From contig NW_022985552.1 in the NCBI RefSeq assembly GCF_010093815.1, positions 1,641,827-1,705,826 on the forward strand: a stretch of 64,000 bases of DNA. The letters are read 5' to 3'. Shown piece by piece: positions 25,059 through 38,132 of this stretch. This DNA is from Pseudovirgaria hyperparasitica. Lineage: Eukaryota > Ascomycota > Dothideomycetes > Acrospermales > Acrospermaceae. The stretch's first letter is position 1; each line of letters starts with the position of its first letter. The notes under the pieces are model-generated. The model was given only the letters and a program-made list of their open reading frames with translations. It was not told the origin of the DNA and made no database searches. A program made the translations under genes and the position numbers.

Positions 25059-25681
25059 CCTGAAGAGCCCTCGGTTGATATACCCTCAAGTTCGTTGAGC
25101 TTTGGTGACGGCTGCCATCAGGAGACACTACTGACCTTGTCGGAATATGGCTATCACACTTCCGACACCACCCTCAAAGTTCGTTAGCCGAGATGTCTCA
25201 CACAATCGCCACAAATCTACTTGGCATGTTGCACCATGGTATCAAATGATGCTGACCACGGCTCTGTCAACTCGCCTATTCCCTTTTCGACATTGCAGCC
25301 CTGGTCAAGTCCCTACTGACACGACATCTACTCCACTTTCTTGCGCAAGAGCCCCGCTCGAATGGTGTATGTCCATTGGCTCTCTGCGACTCTTAACTCT
25401 GGCAACGTCACCAATGGGTTGCTGTGGAGCTTTTGGGATGTCCTGGGTTGATGACTGTACAGGTCGTTGTTCCTCAAGACAAATATAGTCGTGTCGATTG
25501 GCTTCTGTCTTACCATAACTCACGTGGCCCCTGGGAGTGACGTGCATAACGGCTATATAGCCGCTTCCATAACACTGAGATACGAGAGGTAGCAGTTCCT
25601 CGTATAAACTGCCACATAGATAAGCCCAGTCCTTTACGCCATAGTCTTCGCCCTCCGATGCTTTCCCTTTAATCAACCACA
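25059..25681. other. Intergenic, NagA 3' side / P450 promoter
   Basis: 620 nt with no supported gene; contains the upstream region of the P450 gene. Confidence 0.5.
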
Positions 25682-27380
25682 ATGTCTGCACAGGTCCTCG
25701 CCACTGTTAGTGATCTTATCGTCTCCCATCCCTACCTCACTGCCCTCCTTGCCCTCCTCACCTACATCATAGTCCAGCACACGCGCTCTTACCTCTCTTT
25801 GTCGCATATTCCTGGCCCACCACTTGCGCACCACACTACCCTCCCTCTCATCCGTGCCTGCCTCTCCGGCCACACTGCGTCCTACCTCTCCACCATCACC
25901 GCCCAATATGGCCCTCTTGCACGTATCGGCCCCGATCACCTCCTCACCTCCGACCCCGCAACCATCCAGCGCATGAGTGGGGCAAGAAGTCCCTATCGCA
26001 AGAGCTACTGGTACGGCGCAATGAAGTTCAAGCCACGTAGTGAGAATTTGCTGTCAGAGAGGGACGAGGCGAGGCATGAGGCGCTGCGGCGAAAGATGGC
26101 GGGGGCGTATAGTGGCCGAGAGGTGGGCGTGGAGGGAGTTGTGGACGAGCGCGTGGAAGAGATGGTAAGCCTGATCGAGAAGAAGTATGCGATCAGCAAA
26201 GAGACGAGTGGTCCCAGCGCAGAGCGAAACTATCTCAACGTTGCCTTGATCACGCAATACTTCACTGTCGATGTAATCTCGCATCTCGCATATGGCGTTC
26301 CCTGGGGCGACGTCGCTAGCGAAACTGACAAGTACGGATATATCGAGGCGAGCGAGACGAATATGCCGACTATTACCGCGATGGCACTCCTTCCTCGCTT
26401 ACTGGCGTTCTTTGAGAAAAGTTATATTTTGGACTGGCTAAGTCCGGCGACACAGGAGAGTGTTGGGTTGGGGATGATAGTTAATGCGACAGGCCCGATC
26501 ATCCGTGCGCGATTAGCTATGGGGAAGGAACACCAGGAGAAAGATATGTTGGGAGCATTTATTCGGAGTGGGTTGGGAAGAGAAGAGCTGGAAAGTGAAT
26601 CTACGCTACAGGTGTAAGTGGTCGTTGTTTACTGTTCATTATGGGTAAAGGCTTACCTAGGTTAGACTTGCGGGCTCGGACACGACTGCGACAACGATAC
26701 GGGTTGGACTGTTGTATATCTGCTCTAATGCATCCGTGTTACGAAAACTACGTGCGGAATTCGACAGTGCTGAGATTTCGAGCCCGATTACTGATGCCGA
26801 GGCCCGCAAACTTCCATATCTGCAAGCAGTCATCAAGGAGTCGATACGAATTGTGCCACCTGTGACGGGCATGTTCTCGAAGGAAGTACCCCCAGAAGGG
26901 GACATCATATGCGGGAAGAAAGTTCCAGGAGGGACGCTAATATCGTGAGTAGAAAAATGCCTAGTCACGTTGGGCCAGACCTCTCAGATGAGCTGACAGT
27001 CATTGCAGTCAATGCTCACTTGCAATTCAACGCCACGAAGTTTTCGGAACCGACCCTGAGAGCTTCATTCCGGAGCGCTGGATAGGTATATCGCCGGAAC
27101 AACACCATGAGATGTCTCAGACTGTAGATCTCGTTTTCGGCTATGGCAAGTATCAATGCCTTGGAAGACCAGTAGCGCTACTCGAGCTGAACAAAGTGTT
27201 TGTTGAGGTATGTGCGACTGATTTGAACTTGATGTGCGAGTACTGATGGCGTTGCAGTTGTTGAGGAGGTTCGACTTTACAGTGCGCGATCCGCAAAATC
27301 CGTGGGATGCTAATAACGCTGGGCTGTGGTCTCATCGTAATTTCCTTGTGAGCGTGTCGCAGAGACAGGACGTCCAATGA
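25682..27380 (+). CDS. Cytochrome P450 monooxygenase (ER-anchored, class II)
   Basis: Exons 25682-26613, 26666-26944, 27009-27207, 27258-27380; introns of 52, 64 and 50 nt; 510 aa. Residues 10-30 form the N-terminal membrane anchor, followed by the proline hinge IPGPPL. I-helix oxygen-binding motif AGSDTT at 313-318 (rebuilt across intron 1), ExxR motif E369-R372 (KESIR), PERW at 425-428, and heme loop FGYGKYQCLGR with thiolate Cys455. All catalytic motifs are intact. The sequence resembles the pisatin demethylase-like group of fungal P450s, but family level and substrate cannot be fixed. It needs a P450 reductase encoded elsewhere. No partner biosynthetic enzymes are adjacent. Confidence 0.92.
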
Positions 27381-29977
27381 AGGCTTTCGACAGAGAGGCC
27401 CTTCGTGGAAATGGAACGGAACTTGGTTCTACAGAAGTTGCTATACCGACGGTTTTGCTGCAGCTGGTCCGAATTTCTTTTACAAATAGTGTCAACATAT
27501 GACAGGCCAGGCACGTATGTACCCAGACACTGGAGCGCTGTCCAGAAGGCTGTATGCGACAAAGATGCTGTATGCTGCAATCTGGTATACTGCGGGCTGC
27601 GATGAATATTCTTGTCGCTACGATGTAATCACAATAGACAGACAGATTCAGCTGCAAATGGTCAGTAAGCACGGTGCGGGCCTTAAGGAGATGCTTTGTG
27701 GGATGTGGTAGCAGCAAACTGCCACCTTTCAGTCAAGAGACGACACTGTCTTCTCTATGTTGCTACGTCGGTTTCACTATTCGCCGGATCTTGTCCGGTT
27801 GTTAAACTCGGATCTTTCATCTAAGAATTACGCTTAAGCGCCACCCCTCAATTCGAGAAAGCAGATATTCCAATAAGACCCTGTATTACAAGGATATGGC
27901 TTGTGACTGACATCACAGCTGCAGTCTTCGGTTTTGCCGTTGAAAGAGCGGTATCAGTAAATCCATTATCGAGAACAGGCCATCTGTTACATTTCCTTGA
28001 ACATAGCATTTCAAACACGTGGAGATGGCTACGCTATATGATCAAGTAGACTTGTAGTCTGATGAGCCATAAGCCAACAAAATCTTATCGTGGATTGGCA
28101 TTCAAAGATCCCGGCGCCCCTGTGCGCTTAAATTCGGGCCTTTCTGTAAGGCTCCTAGTAGGCATATTGCCCTGGACAGGGATGTATTTGTTGCTTCGCC
28201 CAGAGGCTCAGAGCCTAGAGGACGGGACGGAAGCTCTAAGCGCTGTAGAGCCATGACTCCGACGGAAGCACAAGTCGATATAATACTTTCGAAACGAGCT
28301 GAATTGGGAGTTGTCACGTAAGATTGAGGAACATTCAGACTTGAAATATCGATTCATTCTGAACGACACCGTGACGGTAGAACTCAGCTGATGGCACAAT
28401 ATTGATTGTAATTAACAGCATTCGGCCCTAACCTAGCTCATATGCGACTTAATCTCGCCGCTAGACCGGCATCTCACCACTTCTCTCCCAAGCATGATTT
28501 AATGCACAAGTCATAAAGAATAACGAACCCTGCATCTGGCCCCAAAGACATAGCTCATATCGAGGAAGGTCCTCAGAGTTTCCTCACAAACAGAGTCTTT
28601 CCAGAGACGACATGTGTTCGATTTTTTTTCTCCAAGCGTAAGCTTGTTTACTTAGCCGCGGTAGTTATGGCGCTAGCGAGTTCGAGCGATTTGCACGACG
28701 TGAACAAGCGCGTGACGCCGTGTCGTGTATTGTAATTGGCGGACACGAAACAGCGTCTCAACAGTTCTTGCTTACGCCGCTGATACACCAGTTGAACCTC
28801 ACTGGGCTGTACGGCATCTGCTCGGCCGACATATCTTCAATCGGCCTTGGTAGGGCTGACAACGATTCTTATCCTTGCGTGAGAACGGCCGGCGGACAAG
28901 AGGCGAGGTTGCTTGGTCTTCCTGCTGGGGGCAACATCTGGTCCACAAAAAATAACGATACTAGATTGTTACCATTGGTCTAGTATGCGTTTCGCGTCGG
29001 CGCGATACAAAGATATTGCTCCTCTCTAGGCACCAGCAGACCACTGGCAACAATGCACGTTCTGTCCGTCGAGCGGGAGGCACAGTAGTCAACGACAGTG
29101 TACCGGCATGGGAAAGCATTGCAAATGACCAATGACGAGACCTGACCGGTCAGTCCTCGAAGCTTGGCGGCCCGAAAATCAGAGAGCAGTCTGCTGCAGT
29201 TCAGACTCTTGACACGACGAGGGGAGACGACTGGACAGTGGCCCACCACGCGTCAATATACTGTCTACACAGTACATAGTCACAGATAGTAAACAGCAGT
29301 CAGTAATCACTACGGACGCATGTATCCCACGGATCTGGTTCCGCCTCCAATAGCGGCCTTCATATCATGTTAAGTATACCATTCGCGTTCACTTGATGAG
29401 AAATAATGTTCGCTAATTGACAAAATTCTCTCGAAGCTAGCGCTGAAGACTATTCCACTCTTGAAATCGCGGCTCTTGTATTTCTGCACAACTCACAATC
29501 TGAAGGCAGCCTTGCGCTTGTGGGGCACCAGCTCCGTGCCTCATTGGCTTGTTGGTGTGTTTTGAAACGGGGGCGGCCAACACGGCGTTAAATTGCGGCA
29601 CAGCAAACATCCTCGACTCGCACAGGTTTGGGGCCATTTCTTCGGTCAAGTATTGGTAGCTAATTAACCTCCCTAGCACGCTGGCAGTTGTAGACCACTT
29701 TACCGGGTCACCTTCACACCACCTCTCTTGCAGTGCAAGGCGTCCTTGATGCCTCTCCTCGCCATATCAGGTCACTAATTATGATTTAGCGTTTCTGTAC
29801 TATGCACATCATTCCCCTTTCGTCTCTTTTCGGGAGCTCGTTTGTCGTACGGCGCAGCTTGTCTTCCTTCTCTCATATATTTCTCACGTTCCTTACACAC
29901 TCTCTTCAATTGATAGCCAGGACCGGACGCCTTCATACGCAAGATCATATTCTTCGTGAAACAGAGACAGAGAGTGT
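27381..29977. other. 2.6-kb region without a recognisable gene
   Basis: Short ORFs on both strands only, none with a domain or a conserved-looking splice pattern. Near the right end the sequence becomes pyrimidine-rich on + and probably belongs to the leader of the next gene. Confidence 0.5.
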
Positions 29978-30637
29978 GTGTCAGAGCCTTTCAAACCCTC
30001 GGAAGTTGCCAATCGTCAGAAATCATCTCAGACGAAGATCATGCCTGTACCACAAAGCAGAGTCCGAAGGACTCACTCGGAGAGCAGCTTCTCACACCCA
30101 AGCTCACGGTCCGAACGAAGCTCACACTCACCCGTCCCGGCATCCCCAGATTCCCTCCCAATGTCTCCATCCTCAGTCCTCAGCGGCAGCACCGCATACA
30201 CCACCAGCAGTCGCTACCAGCCCCTCACACCCCACGGCATGCCCAAGTCCCCGAAACTCAACACAAAGGGCCTGAGTCCTACCAGCCACCGCTTCGACCC
30301 CGAGCCGCGATCCCCAGCTACGACGGCGTACACACAGCCGTCCTTTGTGTCGGAATTGCACATCTCCCCCGTCTCCCCTGAGCGCACCATCCTGCCTCGT
30401 CTCACGTATATGCCCAAACGCTCCGGTGCCCCCCGGAGTCGGAGCGAGTCCCGCTCCCCGCATCGAGCGAGGCACGAGACCGCGTCCTGTGCGACGTGTA
30501 ATAGCTCGCTCTTCAAGCGTATCAGCGACAAGGTGCGTCGGATCAAGCTGCAGCGCGTGCCGAAGAAGAAGTCACCGAAGCCAGAGAGGCATTTCGAGGT
30601 TGAGCGCGTGCAGGATTTGCATTGGTCTGAACTATGA
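29978..30637 (+). CDS. Low-complexity Ser/Pro-rich hypothetical protein
   Basis: Intronless, 219 aa. Most of it is disordered, rich in Ser, Pro and Arg, with repeated SP and SRSES-like sites suited to phosphorylation. Near the C-terminus is a compact segment with a CATCNSSLF pair of cysteines, a strongly basic stretch (KVRRIKLQRVPKKKSPKP, a plausible nuclear localisation signal) and a final VERVQDLHWSEL. The in-frame ATG at 30041 (MPVPQSRVRR) is an equally possible start. No family recognised. Confidence 0.6.
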   Translation: MSEPFKPSEVANRQKSSQTKIMPVPQSRVRRTHSESSFSHPSSRSERSSHSPVPASPDSLPMSPSSVLSGSTAYTTSSRYQPLTPHGMPKSPKLNTKGLSPTSHRFDPEPRSPATTAYTQPSFVSELHISPVSPERTILPRLTYMPKRSGAPRSRSESRSPHRARHETASCATCNSSLFKRISDKVRRIKLQRVPKKKSPKPERHFEVERVQDLHWSEL

Positions 30638-32006
30638 GTCTGTCTGGAGCTTCAACGCACGACGTATGCTACGAACTTTCTTTTGTTACTGAAGATTGAA
30701 ACGAACTTATGAAGGATTTGCTCAACGGTATACGAGCTTGGGCGGCGGGTTCACTTGATTATCACAAACTTGCGGATACCCCATATCTCCTTTGTCGATG
30801 ATACTGAATTGGTATTCGCGTCTCAGGTGTTGGGTGGTACAGTCTTTGCGTTTGAAGCGTGGCGTTATCATGATATTGGGAGGCCTTCTGTTATACTCTG
30901 ATCACTTGCGTTACCCCAAAAACATCTCTTCAAGACCTACACATTTATCGATATCACAACTTGTCGAATCTACAAAATCGTACCTTTTCAGGTCGTCATT
31001 GTGTCATCAGTAGATTTCTCACCGCTTAATCTGCTCCCCAGCTTCCTACGTGGCGATGGCAAGGGCGTGTTCTGTTACTGCACCATACGAACTTGCGTCC
31101 TTTAGCCCACACTTCTTAAAGCCCAGACTCTGCGAAACTATCATCCTATTGATTCATCCTCTGCCAATTGATATTTCCGGCGCGCGTCGAAGCTGAAACC
31201 ATTCTAGGCTGGAGTTCTAATAATTCGCATCGAATCCGCCTCGCCTGACCCCAGATCGGGGCTTGGATTTGAACCACGTTCTGTATACCGGCCAGCCGAG
31301 TCAGTCTAAGTAGCAGTGCCTCTGCGCCTCAAGTGAGTGCGCCACAGCGCCACACCAACGCGCACGATGATATCTGATCGAATGGCTGACAGGACCGTGA
31401 ACTGTTTCCACACAATAGAAGTATTCGAAATCCCATCTCAACCACAGGCGGCACTATCTTCTCGAAAAAAAAAGCCAAACCCACTATCGCGGAGGAGATT
31501 CTATTTCGGTCTCACCGACAACAACAAGAGAAATCCTCGTTCGAGGCAGGTTGGGGGAGTGGGATGCATGTTTCCTGGTGTTGTCGTGTCGCGCGCGCTT
31601 AGACTGCCGAATGGCGGTGGGCTAGGCAGTAACCTCGGCTCTAAGGAGCGGCCCGGGATATCTCCCCGGCTAGGATGCTTGGCGCAACTGTGAAAATAAC
31701 CGGGTAGCGAAACATTGGGTGCAAATAGACGCGTAGGGCTGAAAGACAGAGATTGACATGCGCGATTTATGTAATCTCTGCACCAATGTGCAGAACGTTG
31801 ATTGGGATTTTGCATGGCACATACCGACCTATTCCCTATCACGAAAACCTGCCATCAACGCCCGCTTTCATTCTTTGACATGAGTACTCCTGCAGTTGAT
31901 CAAATAGCCTCTTATGGTGCGCCACCGATAGATGTCTCCACCAACGCCAACTCCTTATATTGCAATATACTCACACAGATAGATCTTGCTTCCAACGGTA
32001 TAAGCT
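30638..32006. other. Intergenic region with a tRNA-like remnant
   Basis: 1.4 kb without a supported gene. On the minus strand at about 31250-31345 there is a B-box-like GGTTCAAATCC (reverse complement of 31264-31274) and an A-box-like TGGCGC...GAGG about 80 nt upstream of it, but no matching acceptor stem. Confidence 0.45.
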
Positions 32007-33874
32007 TCAATCATAGTGCATAAACAGCTGACTGATGCTTTCACCATGGTGGTTCCTTCGAATGGCTTCGGCGAGCAGGTTGTCAACAGGTAGTATGATC
32101 AACTTGTTCGACTGTGTCATCATCTCGTTGATCGGAAATGAGTTCGTGATGATGACTCGCTCAATGCATGCGCACTGTTGAAATTGCTCCAGACACTCGG
32201 CTCCAAACACCCCGTGTGTTGCCATGCAGTATACTTTCGTTGCGCCTCCTCGTTTTACGACTGTCTCTGCTGCTGCAATCCATGACGCTGCTTTGTCGAT
32301 GATATCGTCTACGATGAACACTGGTCTGTCTTTAACATTACCGACCAGGGTTACGTGGGTCTCTAGTTCCGGATTGTTGAGATTATCATCTTCGTCTTCA
32401 GACGAGTCTTGTGCGTCGTATGATCCGCCAAGAGGGTCACCCCTATTTGCATGCGCTGAAGATGCTGTAGATATGAATGACTGCGCCATGTGTTCTCCCC
32501 CGGCAGCACTCTCATCATCTGAAGGCGGCCCGCCGGTGGTCGTACCTGTGCCAGCGCGGTACCGTGAAGAGATGACGCTGCCGGACACAGCGGACATGGA
32601 CGGCGACGGAATAATATCATCTACGACGTGTCCGTGAACTAGTCGCCCGTGAACGACGTGGCGTGCGCGCTGGCTTGTTAGCGAAGTTACACAACCAAAT
32701 GGATGGACATAGTCACCTCATCTGTGTACTCTGGCTCCTTATCTGCGTCCTCGGCCTCATCATCTCCGTCCACTGAGGTACTTGCCGGTGAATCGTTCTC
32801 TTGCCCGTCCTGCCGGTGTGGTGACGGAGGGGCGTGATCTGTAGATTCCTGCTTGATAGTAGTATTTGTGAGGCTCTTCTCTAAAGATGAACCGTTGACC
32901 CGTCTCTGTGCGTGAGTAATTGTGTGAGGCCTCAACGCGCGCTTGTTCGCCAGTGCAGATGTTTCCACAACACTTTCCGGTATGGGCTCCAGAGGTGGTG
33001 TGGTGTGTGGGCTTGCTTGCGAACGCTGGTCACTGAGGTTGAGGCCTGGAGGCTCGCTCATCTTATCGACGCGCAAGCCGTCTAGTACCATGCTGTCGCC
33101 AATACCGAATGTTCCTTGCCTGTGGGGCTTCGCTTGCTCCGCGGTGATGATACCAAAGCTAAGCTTCAAAGCATCTGCTAACGAAGTCACACGTTTTGTC
33201 CCCCCAGGGTTCTTGCTGACAACTACTGCTTTTCTCCAGTCTGGTATATTGACCTTTATCCAACGCGCTAGTAACGGCTCTGCAATGAGGTTGTCGACCG
33301 GACATTTGAAGAAACCCTGCATCTGGCTGGCATGAAGGTCGATTGTGATAACATGATTTACACCGGCAACACCAAGGAGGTCTGCGACGAGCTTTGCTGT
33401 GATTGCGCCGCGATGAGACTTCTTCTTCGATTGCCGCGCGTATGGAAAGTAGGGCATAACAGCTGTAACCATTAGCGTCGCCCTATGTTATGCTTAGAGA
33501 AGTAGAAATCATACCTGTTATGCTCCTCGCCGAGCCGCCTTTGCAAGCTGAGATCATAATAAGGAGTTCGATAACCGCATCATTGATACTGTGACCAAGT
33601 CAGCCAGACCCTCGCTATTGTGAGCACACGTCATACTTGCTGCACCCGCTCTGTACAATGAAAACATCTTGGTCCCTAATCGAGGTCTCTAGATAATGAT
33701 AAGACTACGTCGAGTACAATTGAACATGCGGCGTGACTCACGAATTTGCACACTGGTCTCGCCGTTGCTGAACTTTCCCAGCTGAGCGGATCCAGGCTTC
33801 TGCCCCAGACGATCGCAGATACCCTCCACGAGCCTCGGATGAGAAGTGCCGGAGAAGATTTGCACCTGACGCAT
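32007..33874 (-). CDS. Ribose-phosphate pyrophosphokinase (PRPP synthetase) with two insertions
   Basis: Minus-strand exons 33742-33874, 33637-33688, 33515-33588, 32717-33462, 32007-32669; introns of 53, 48, 52 and 47 nt; 555 aa, against about 320 for a plain PRS. Starts MRQVQIFSGTSHP. The N-terminal half has FSNGETSVQI, IRDQDVFIVQSG, LLIMISACKGGSARSITAV, MPYFPYARQSKKK and the divalent-cation/ATP-site segment VITIDLHASQMQGFF. A Ser/Pro/acidic insertion spans roughly residues 200-335. A short conserved piece (RLVHGHVVDD) follows, then a second insertion (about 359-440). The PRPP-binding loop (near 456) reads VDDIIDKAASW where catalytic enzymes usually have DDxxDTGGT/DTAGT. In yeast, Prs1 and Prs5 carry such non-homologous regions and work in hetero-oligomers linked to cell-wall integrity. 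This is probably a Prs5/Prs1-type subunit with weak or no activity of its own (inference). Confidence 0.9.
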
Positions 33875-36800
33875 CTTTGGACGGGTTGAACCGATAGACT
33901 CGGGGGAGCGTGGTTTGGAGGAGGGAGGAGTGAGATCTCACTCGGAACAATTTACAAAAGGTTGAGTTGCGCTCTAGACAGCTCCCGACTTTTTGCTGCA
34001 ACCGGTCTTGTCGTTAGTGGGGGCTTGCAGCGCTGGAGTTAGCACGCCTAATCCTTGCGCAAGGACCAACAAGCAGGTGCGCCACATGTTACCTTTCACC
34101 CAGATAATTAACTGAGGGAACTTGTCAAGCCTTTAACGTGTCGAACATCTCCGTCACTTGAAGTAATACCGCTCGTCCTATGCGACTACAGCCCATAACA
34201 CCCAGGAGACACGCCTATATACCCCCGCGTGATCGCAAACCCTACTTAGTAAAGTGGTAGCACTAAATCGAGTGGCTCGGCCGGTCATGGATTCTAAGTT
34301 CTCCCAAGTTTTCACATTTAATAAGCAAGACTTCCATCAGGTATCATGGCTGTAGAAGTAGTGCTGCAGTCTCCGCGCAATTCGAGTCAAGACTGTCATT
34401 ATCACATAATCAGCTTCATCGGCATCATCGCTCTGCCAACTAGGATCCTGGCGCGCGATCGACAACTAGAGATGACATAGAAGCCCACAGAACAACAGGA
34501 ACATCATCATTGGACCTAATATCTCCTAGAGCGTTTCGCCAAACGCTCTGAGACTTGATGCAATCCCATGAGCGTTATCCAATAAGTTTTAGTATATGCT
34601 ACTGAATTTCGTGATCTAGTACTGGCACACCTTGACACTAAAGGAGCCACATCAAATGAACAACCTTCCCTATCGATGAACCTATAATGAATGCAATTCT
34701 GGTATTATAATGTCTAGTTGGGACCAGCAAGAGTAAATCTGCGATATATTTTGCGAATACAGCTTCAAGACTTGATTCGTTCTTGGCTGTACCAACATAT
34801 CGTTTGTAAGGTCAAGAAGCATTCGAGACTTCAAATATGATAGATATACTTGCTCCCAGGCTTGCCACGGGGCCTGGAGGAAGTGGAGTGCATATAAGCC
34901 CATCTCTCCCTGTTAGAACAAATTTCTTTCATTGAGTGCATATCGCCCTATTGAGAAACGTAGACACAACTCCTGGTGGGACGAGCAACTGGAACAGCGA
35001 ATAGCATTATAACGTGATGGTAAGGTTTGAGAGTGGTTCGGATCGATGACCTTAGATCAAAAAGTAACCACCCTGTACCGTTTTTGCATTGCAAACCGCT
35101 GGCGGGCTTAGACTATGAGTCTCACGGTAGGCCCATCACAGTCCCGGATCGATACTGGGTTGAAGTGCAACCACTCTTATCAAAAATAGAGCCAAAGCTC
35201 GACTCATAATGTCCTTATATATGAACATTATTTATTACCCCAGCATATAGCTCAACAACCGTCTGTTTACTCTCTTGTGACCGTGGAACGTTATCTCGAT
35301 GCAGACAAGATCTAATGACGATTATAACGCGAGATGGTATCACAAATGGTAGTATTTTGGCCCTGATATGAATAAATCGAGAGTTCTATAAGCCTAGTCA
35401 TTGTGAGACTTTGGGCACAAGTGACGGGCGGTATAACTAGTAGTGACAGAGCATACGAGAGGGGTTGGAAGAGCATTTCAGGGAGCACGGGGTCGAAAGG
35501 CCATGTCAGTCCAGCGATAAAAATTCGGAAAAGCTGATCCGACATGTTGGCACGCGATCTATTCTTACATGACCAAGCTTCGGCATTGAAAAGCCATGCA
35601 ACTAAGGTACCAGCCACATCTAGTACCTCCGAAAGGATGCCTCATTGAGCCTAGCACCAAGGGACCAACCCCCGGACTTCCAAGGTTAATTTCAACCACC
35701 TCTCTCGATCATGCTTGCCACAACAATGATTATTCCAACCTTCTAGTCGCAAATACGAGATAGCTCTTATCAGGCAGATTTTCAATCATCGGCAAGCTCG
35801 TTTTGCGACTCAAAGGCTCTATCATGCAACCTGGAAGGTCGGGGTGTGCCCAATCAGGAAGGTTGTATTCAGATGTTGTGTTTCACACCGAGATTCTGTT
35901 CTGCACGTGGCACTTACCAAACGGCAACAGAAGCTACTTTTAGGCTTATAGCGATTGTATCTGCTATCACTACTATCTCTATATCTAGCAGTCAATCACG
36001 GCCGGCATGGAAAAGCGACACAGCGTACGTGGAAATGCGATGGAACCTAGCATCCATTCAAGGATATCCTACTTTGTCGTACCTCAAAACTCATGGACTC
36101 TCAACTTACTCCAATATATCTGACCTTATCATAACAGCCTTGATGTTCATGTTGCAGTCGTAGACTACATGCTAGAGACGGGCGCAACGTCACCGGCGCA
36201 TCAAATGTGGAAGGGGCTTGCGGTCAGAGATAGCATATGGACACGCGACTCAATTATCACTGTAGGTTCAGCAGAGAGTTTCAAGGATAATTAAGCTCCT
36301 ATGGAGTACAGACGTGTACCTGACAACGAAGCGAAGCCACATCCGCCCATGCGGAAAAAATCTCCAGCCACTTTGGTTTACCTGTGTTTTCCCTCCCCAA
36401 ATCCAAGCCACATTCGAGGAAATCATTTTCCAGCCAGCTTTAGCATCAGGGATATCTTGAGATGAGATCTGACTGCGTACTCCTCGATCTAGTCTGGTCA
36501 TCACCTGGCATGGCGAGCCCGGAGTAATATGTCCTGAAGGCTGGACCACCCCACGTTCAGTGTGGCTGCCATCAGTTGAACGTAAGATCGGCGTGGTCTC
36601 AGCTGTCTCAGTGCATGCTCCGATTAGAGCACCAAGAATATGCTACACTATGGTCGTACGTCAGCGTGGAGTTAACGGCGCATTGTTGTGTCTCGCCCGA
36701 ACGTATGGAGAGAACACCACTCGGATCGTGACATTTGGGTGGGTAGTGGATGCCACCTCATAGGGTTATATCCAACTCCGAACAAAATGAGAAATAGCTA

Positions 36801-36911
36801 TAAAGGAATTGCAGCCGGTAGGAAAATAGCTCACTTCGTCTTGCTTGCCAGGCACACTTCTTGAAAAGCTATTCATAGTAAGAGCCAGATAGTGTCTCAG
36901 TCCCTCACACC
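33875..36911. other. 3-kb gene-poor region
   Basis: Only short ORFs of mixed strand and no recognisable domain. Composition is slightly AT-richer than the genes but without strong RIP. It contains the promoters of PRS (left) and of the chitinase (right). Confidence 0.5.
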
Positions 36912-38132
36912 ATGCATACCTTGTCAATCGCCACCTATATAGCTTTTCTAGCAAGTACTACTTACGCAGGATTCAGTTCTGACTCCAAGAGCAATGTAGC
37001 TGTATACTGGGGTGCGTATGTTGTCATATGTGTTTCCGAACTGTCGCTAAATCTAGTTCTTGAAGGACAAAACTCTTATGGACAAAGTAGTGGCGATCTG
37101 GCGCAACAAAGATTGTCATACTACTGTGAAAGTACGTTCGGACCATTGGAATTTCCTGAGATGAGTAGTTGATAGTTTGCAGACACAGATTTTGATGTAA
37201 TCGTTATGTCCTTCCTGACTCGCATCAATGGTCAAGGTGGTCAACCGGAGCTCAACTTCGCCAACCAAGGTGATCTCTGCGAAGTCTTTTCTGGTACCAA
37301 TCTCCTGGACTGTGCCGAGCTCGCGTAGGTGTCATATCTGTAGGACGCTTCTGAATGCTAATCTATGTATGTAGTGCCGACATACCGACATGCCAATCTC
37401 AGGGCAAGACAATCTTACTATCTATAGGTGGCGCCACTTATACCGAAGGTGGCTTCCAGTCTGAATCTGCTGCTATAGAGGGAGCTCAGATGGTCTGGGA
37501 CATTTTCGGGCCCATGACCTCTACATCTGGGAACCGCCCGTTCGGGAATGCTTCAATTGATGGCTTCGACTTTGACTTTGAAGCTGGCGTTCAGAACATG
37601 GTTCCCTTCGCAAACAAGCTTCGTTCACTCATGGACACCGAAAGATCCAGGGAGTTCATTTTGACGGCGGCCCCGCAGTGTCCTTATCCCGACTCTGCGA
37701 TGAACGCCATGCTTGATGGTGCAGTTAGCTTCGATGCATTATTGATCCAATTCTACAACAACTATTGTGGTTTGCAATCGTACCAGGATGGCGCTGCCGA
37801 TCAATGTAAGTAGTGCGCGACTTCCAGCCCCTTGTCCAGGATACTTACACACTCTAGCCAGCTTCAACATGAAGCAATGGAACGATTGGGCGACGCAGAC
37901 ATCCAAAAACAAGGACGTGAAGATCCTGCTCGGTATGCCCGCCAATACAGGTGCGGCTGGCTCCGGTTATGTTACGATCGATAAGCTACGTCTGATTATT
38001 GGGTACTGCAAGCAGTTCTCCAACTTTGGCGGCGCCATGATGTGGGATATGACCCAAGCTTACGCCAACAAGGATTGGCTCCAGGATGTGAAGAGTGCCT
38101 TGACAAGCAACTATAGGAGGTTCTTTGCTTAG
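36912..38132 (+). CDS. Secreted GH18 chitinase, class III
   Basis: Exons 36912-37011, 37066-37131, 37183-37324, 37375-37805, 37858-38132; introns of 54, 51, 50 and 52 nt; 337 aa. A signal peptide (residues 1-19, ending TYA before GF) is followed by one GH18 barrel. The chitin-binding strand ILLSIGGATY and the catalytic motif DGFDFDFE, with acid Glu172, are both complete. The barrel ends with the GGAMMWDM strand. There is no carbohydrate-binding module or GPI signal, so it is probably freely secreted. It resembles the short hevamine-like chitinases of filamentous fungi used in wall remodelling or nutrition. Gene order places it on the same strand as two membrane proteins and Kre6/Skn1. Confidence 0.93.

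Noticed and set aside
26614-26660. P450 intron 1 ending at the first AG (CCTAG, 26660)
   Set aside because: It shifts the frame with the GTAAGT donor; the next AG (26665) restores VLAGSDTT exactly.
16664-27380. A secondary-metabolite cluster (MFS pump plus P450)
   Set aside because: The pump and P450 are separated by a tricalbin-like gene and an amino-sugar deacetylase, and no synthase or cluster regulator is present.
31337-31693. 118-aa plus-strand ORF after the tRNA-like remnant
   Set aside because: Composition is not protein-like, there is no domain and it overlaps an equally long minus ORF.
33676-33741. PRS intron 1 ending at GATTAG (33676)
   Set aside because: The resulting frame destroys the DQDVFIVQSG block; the upstream acceptor at 33689 keeps it.
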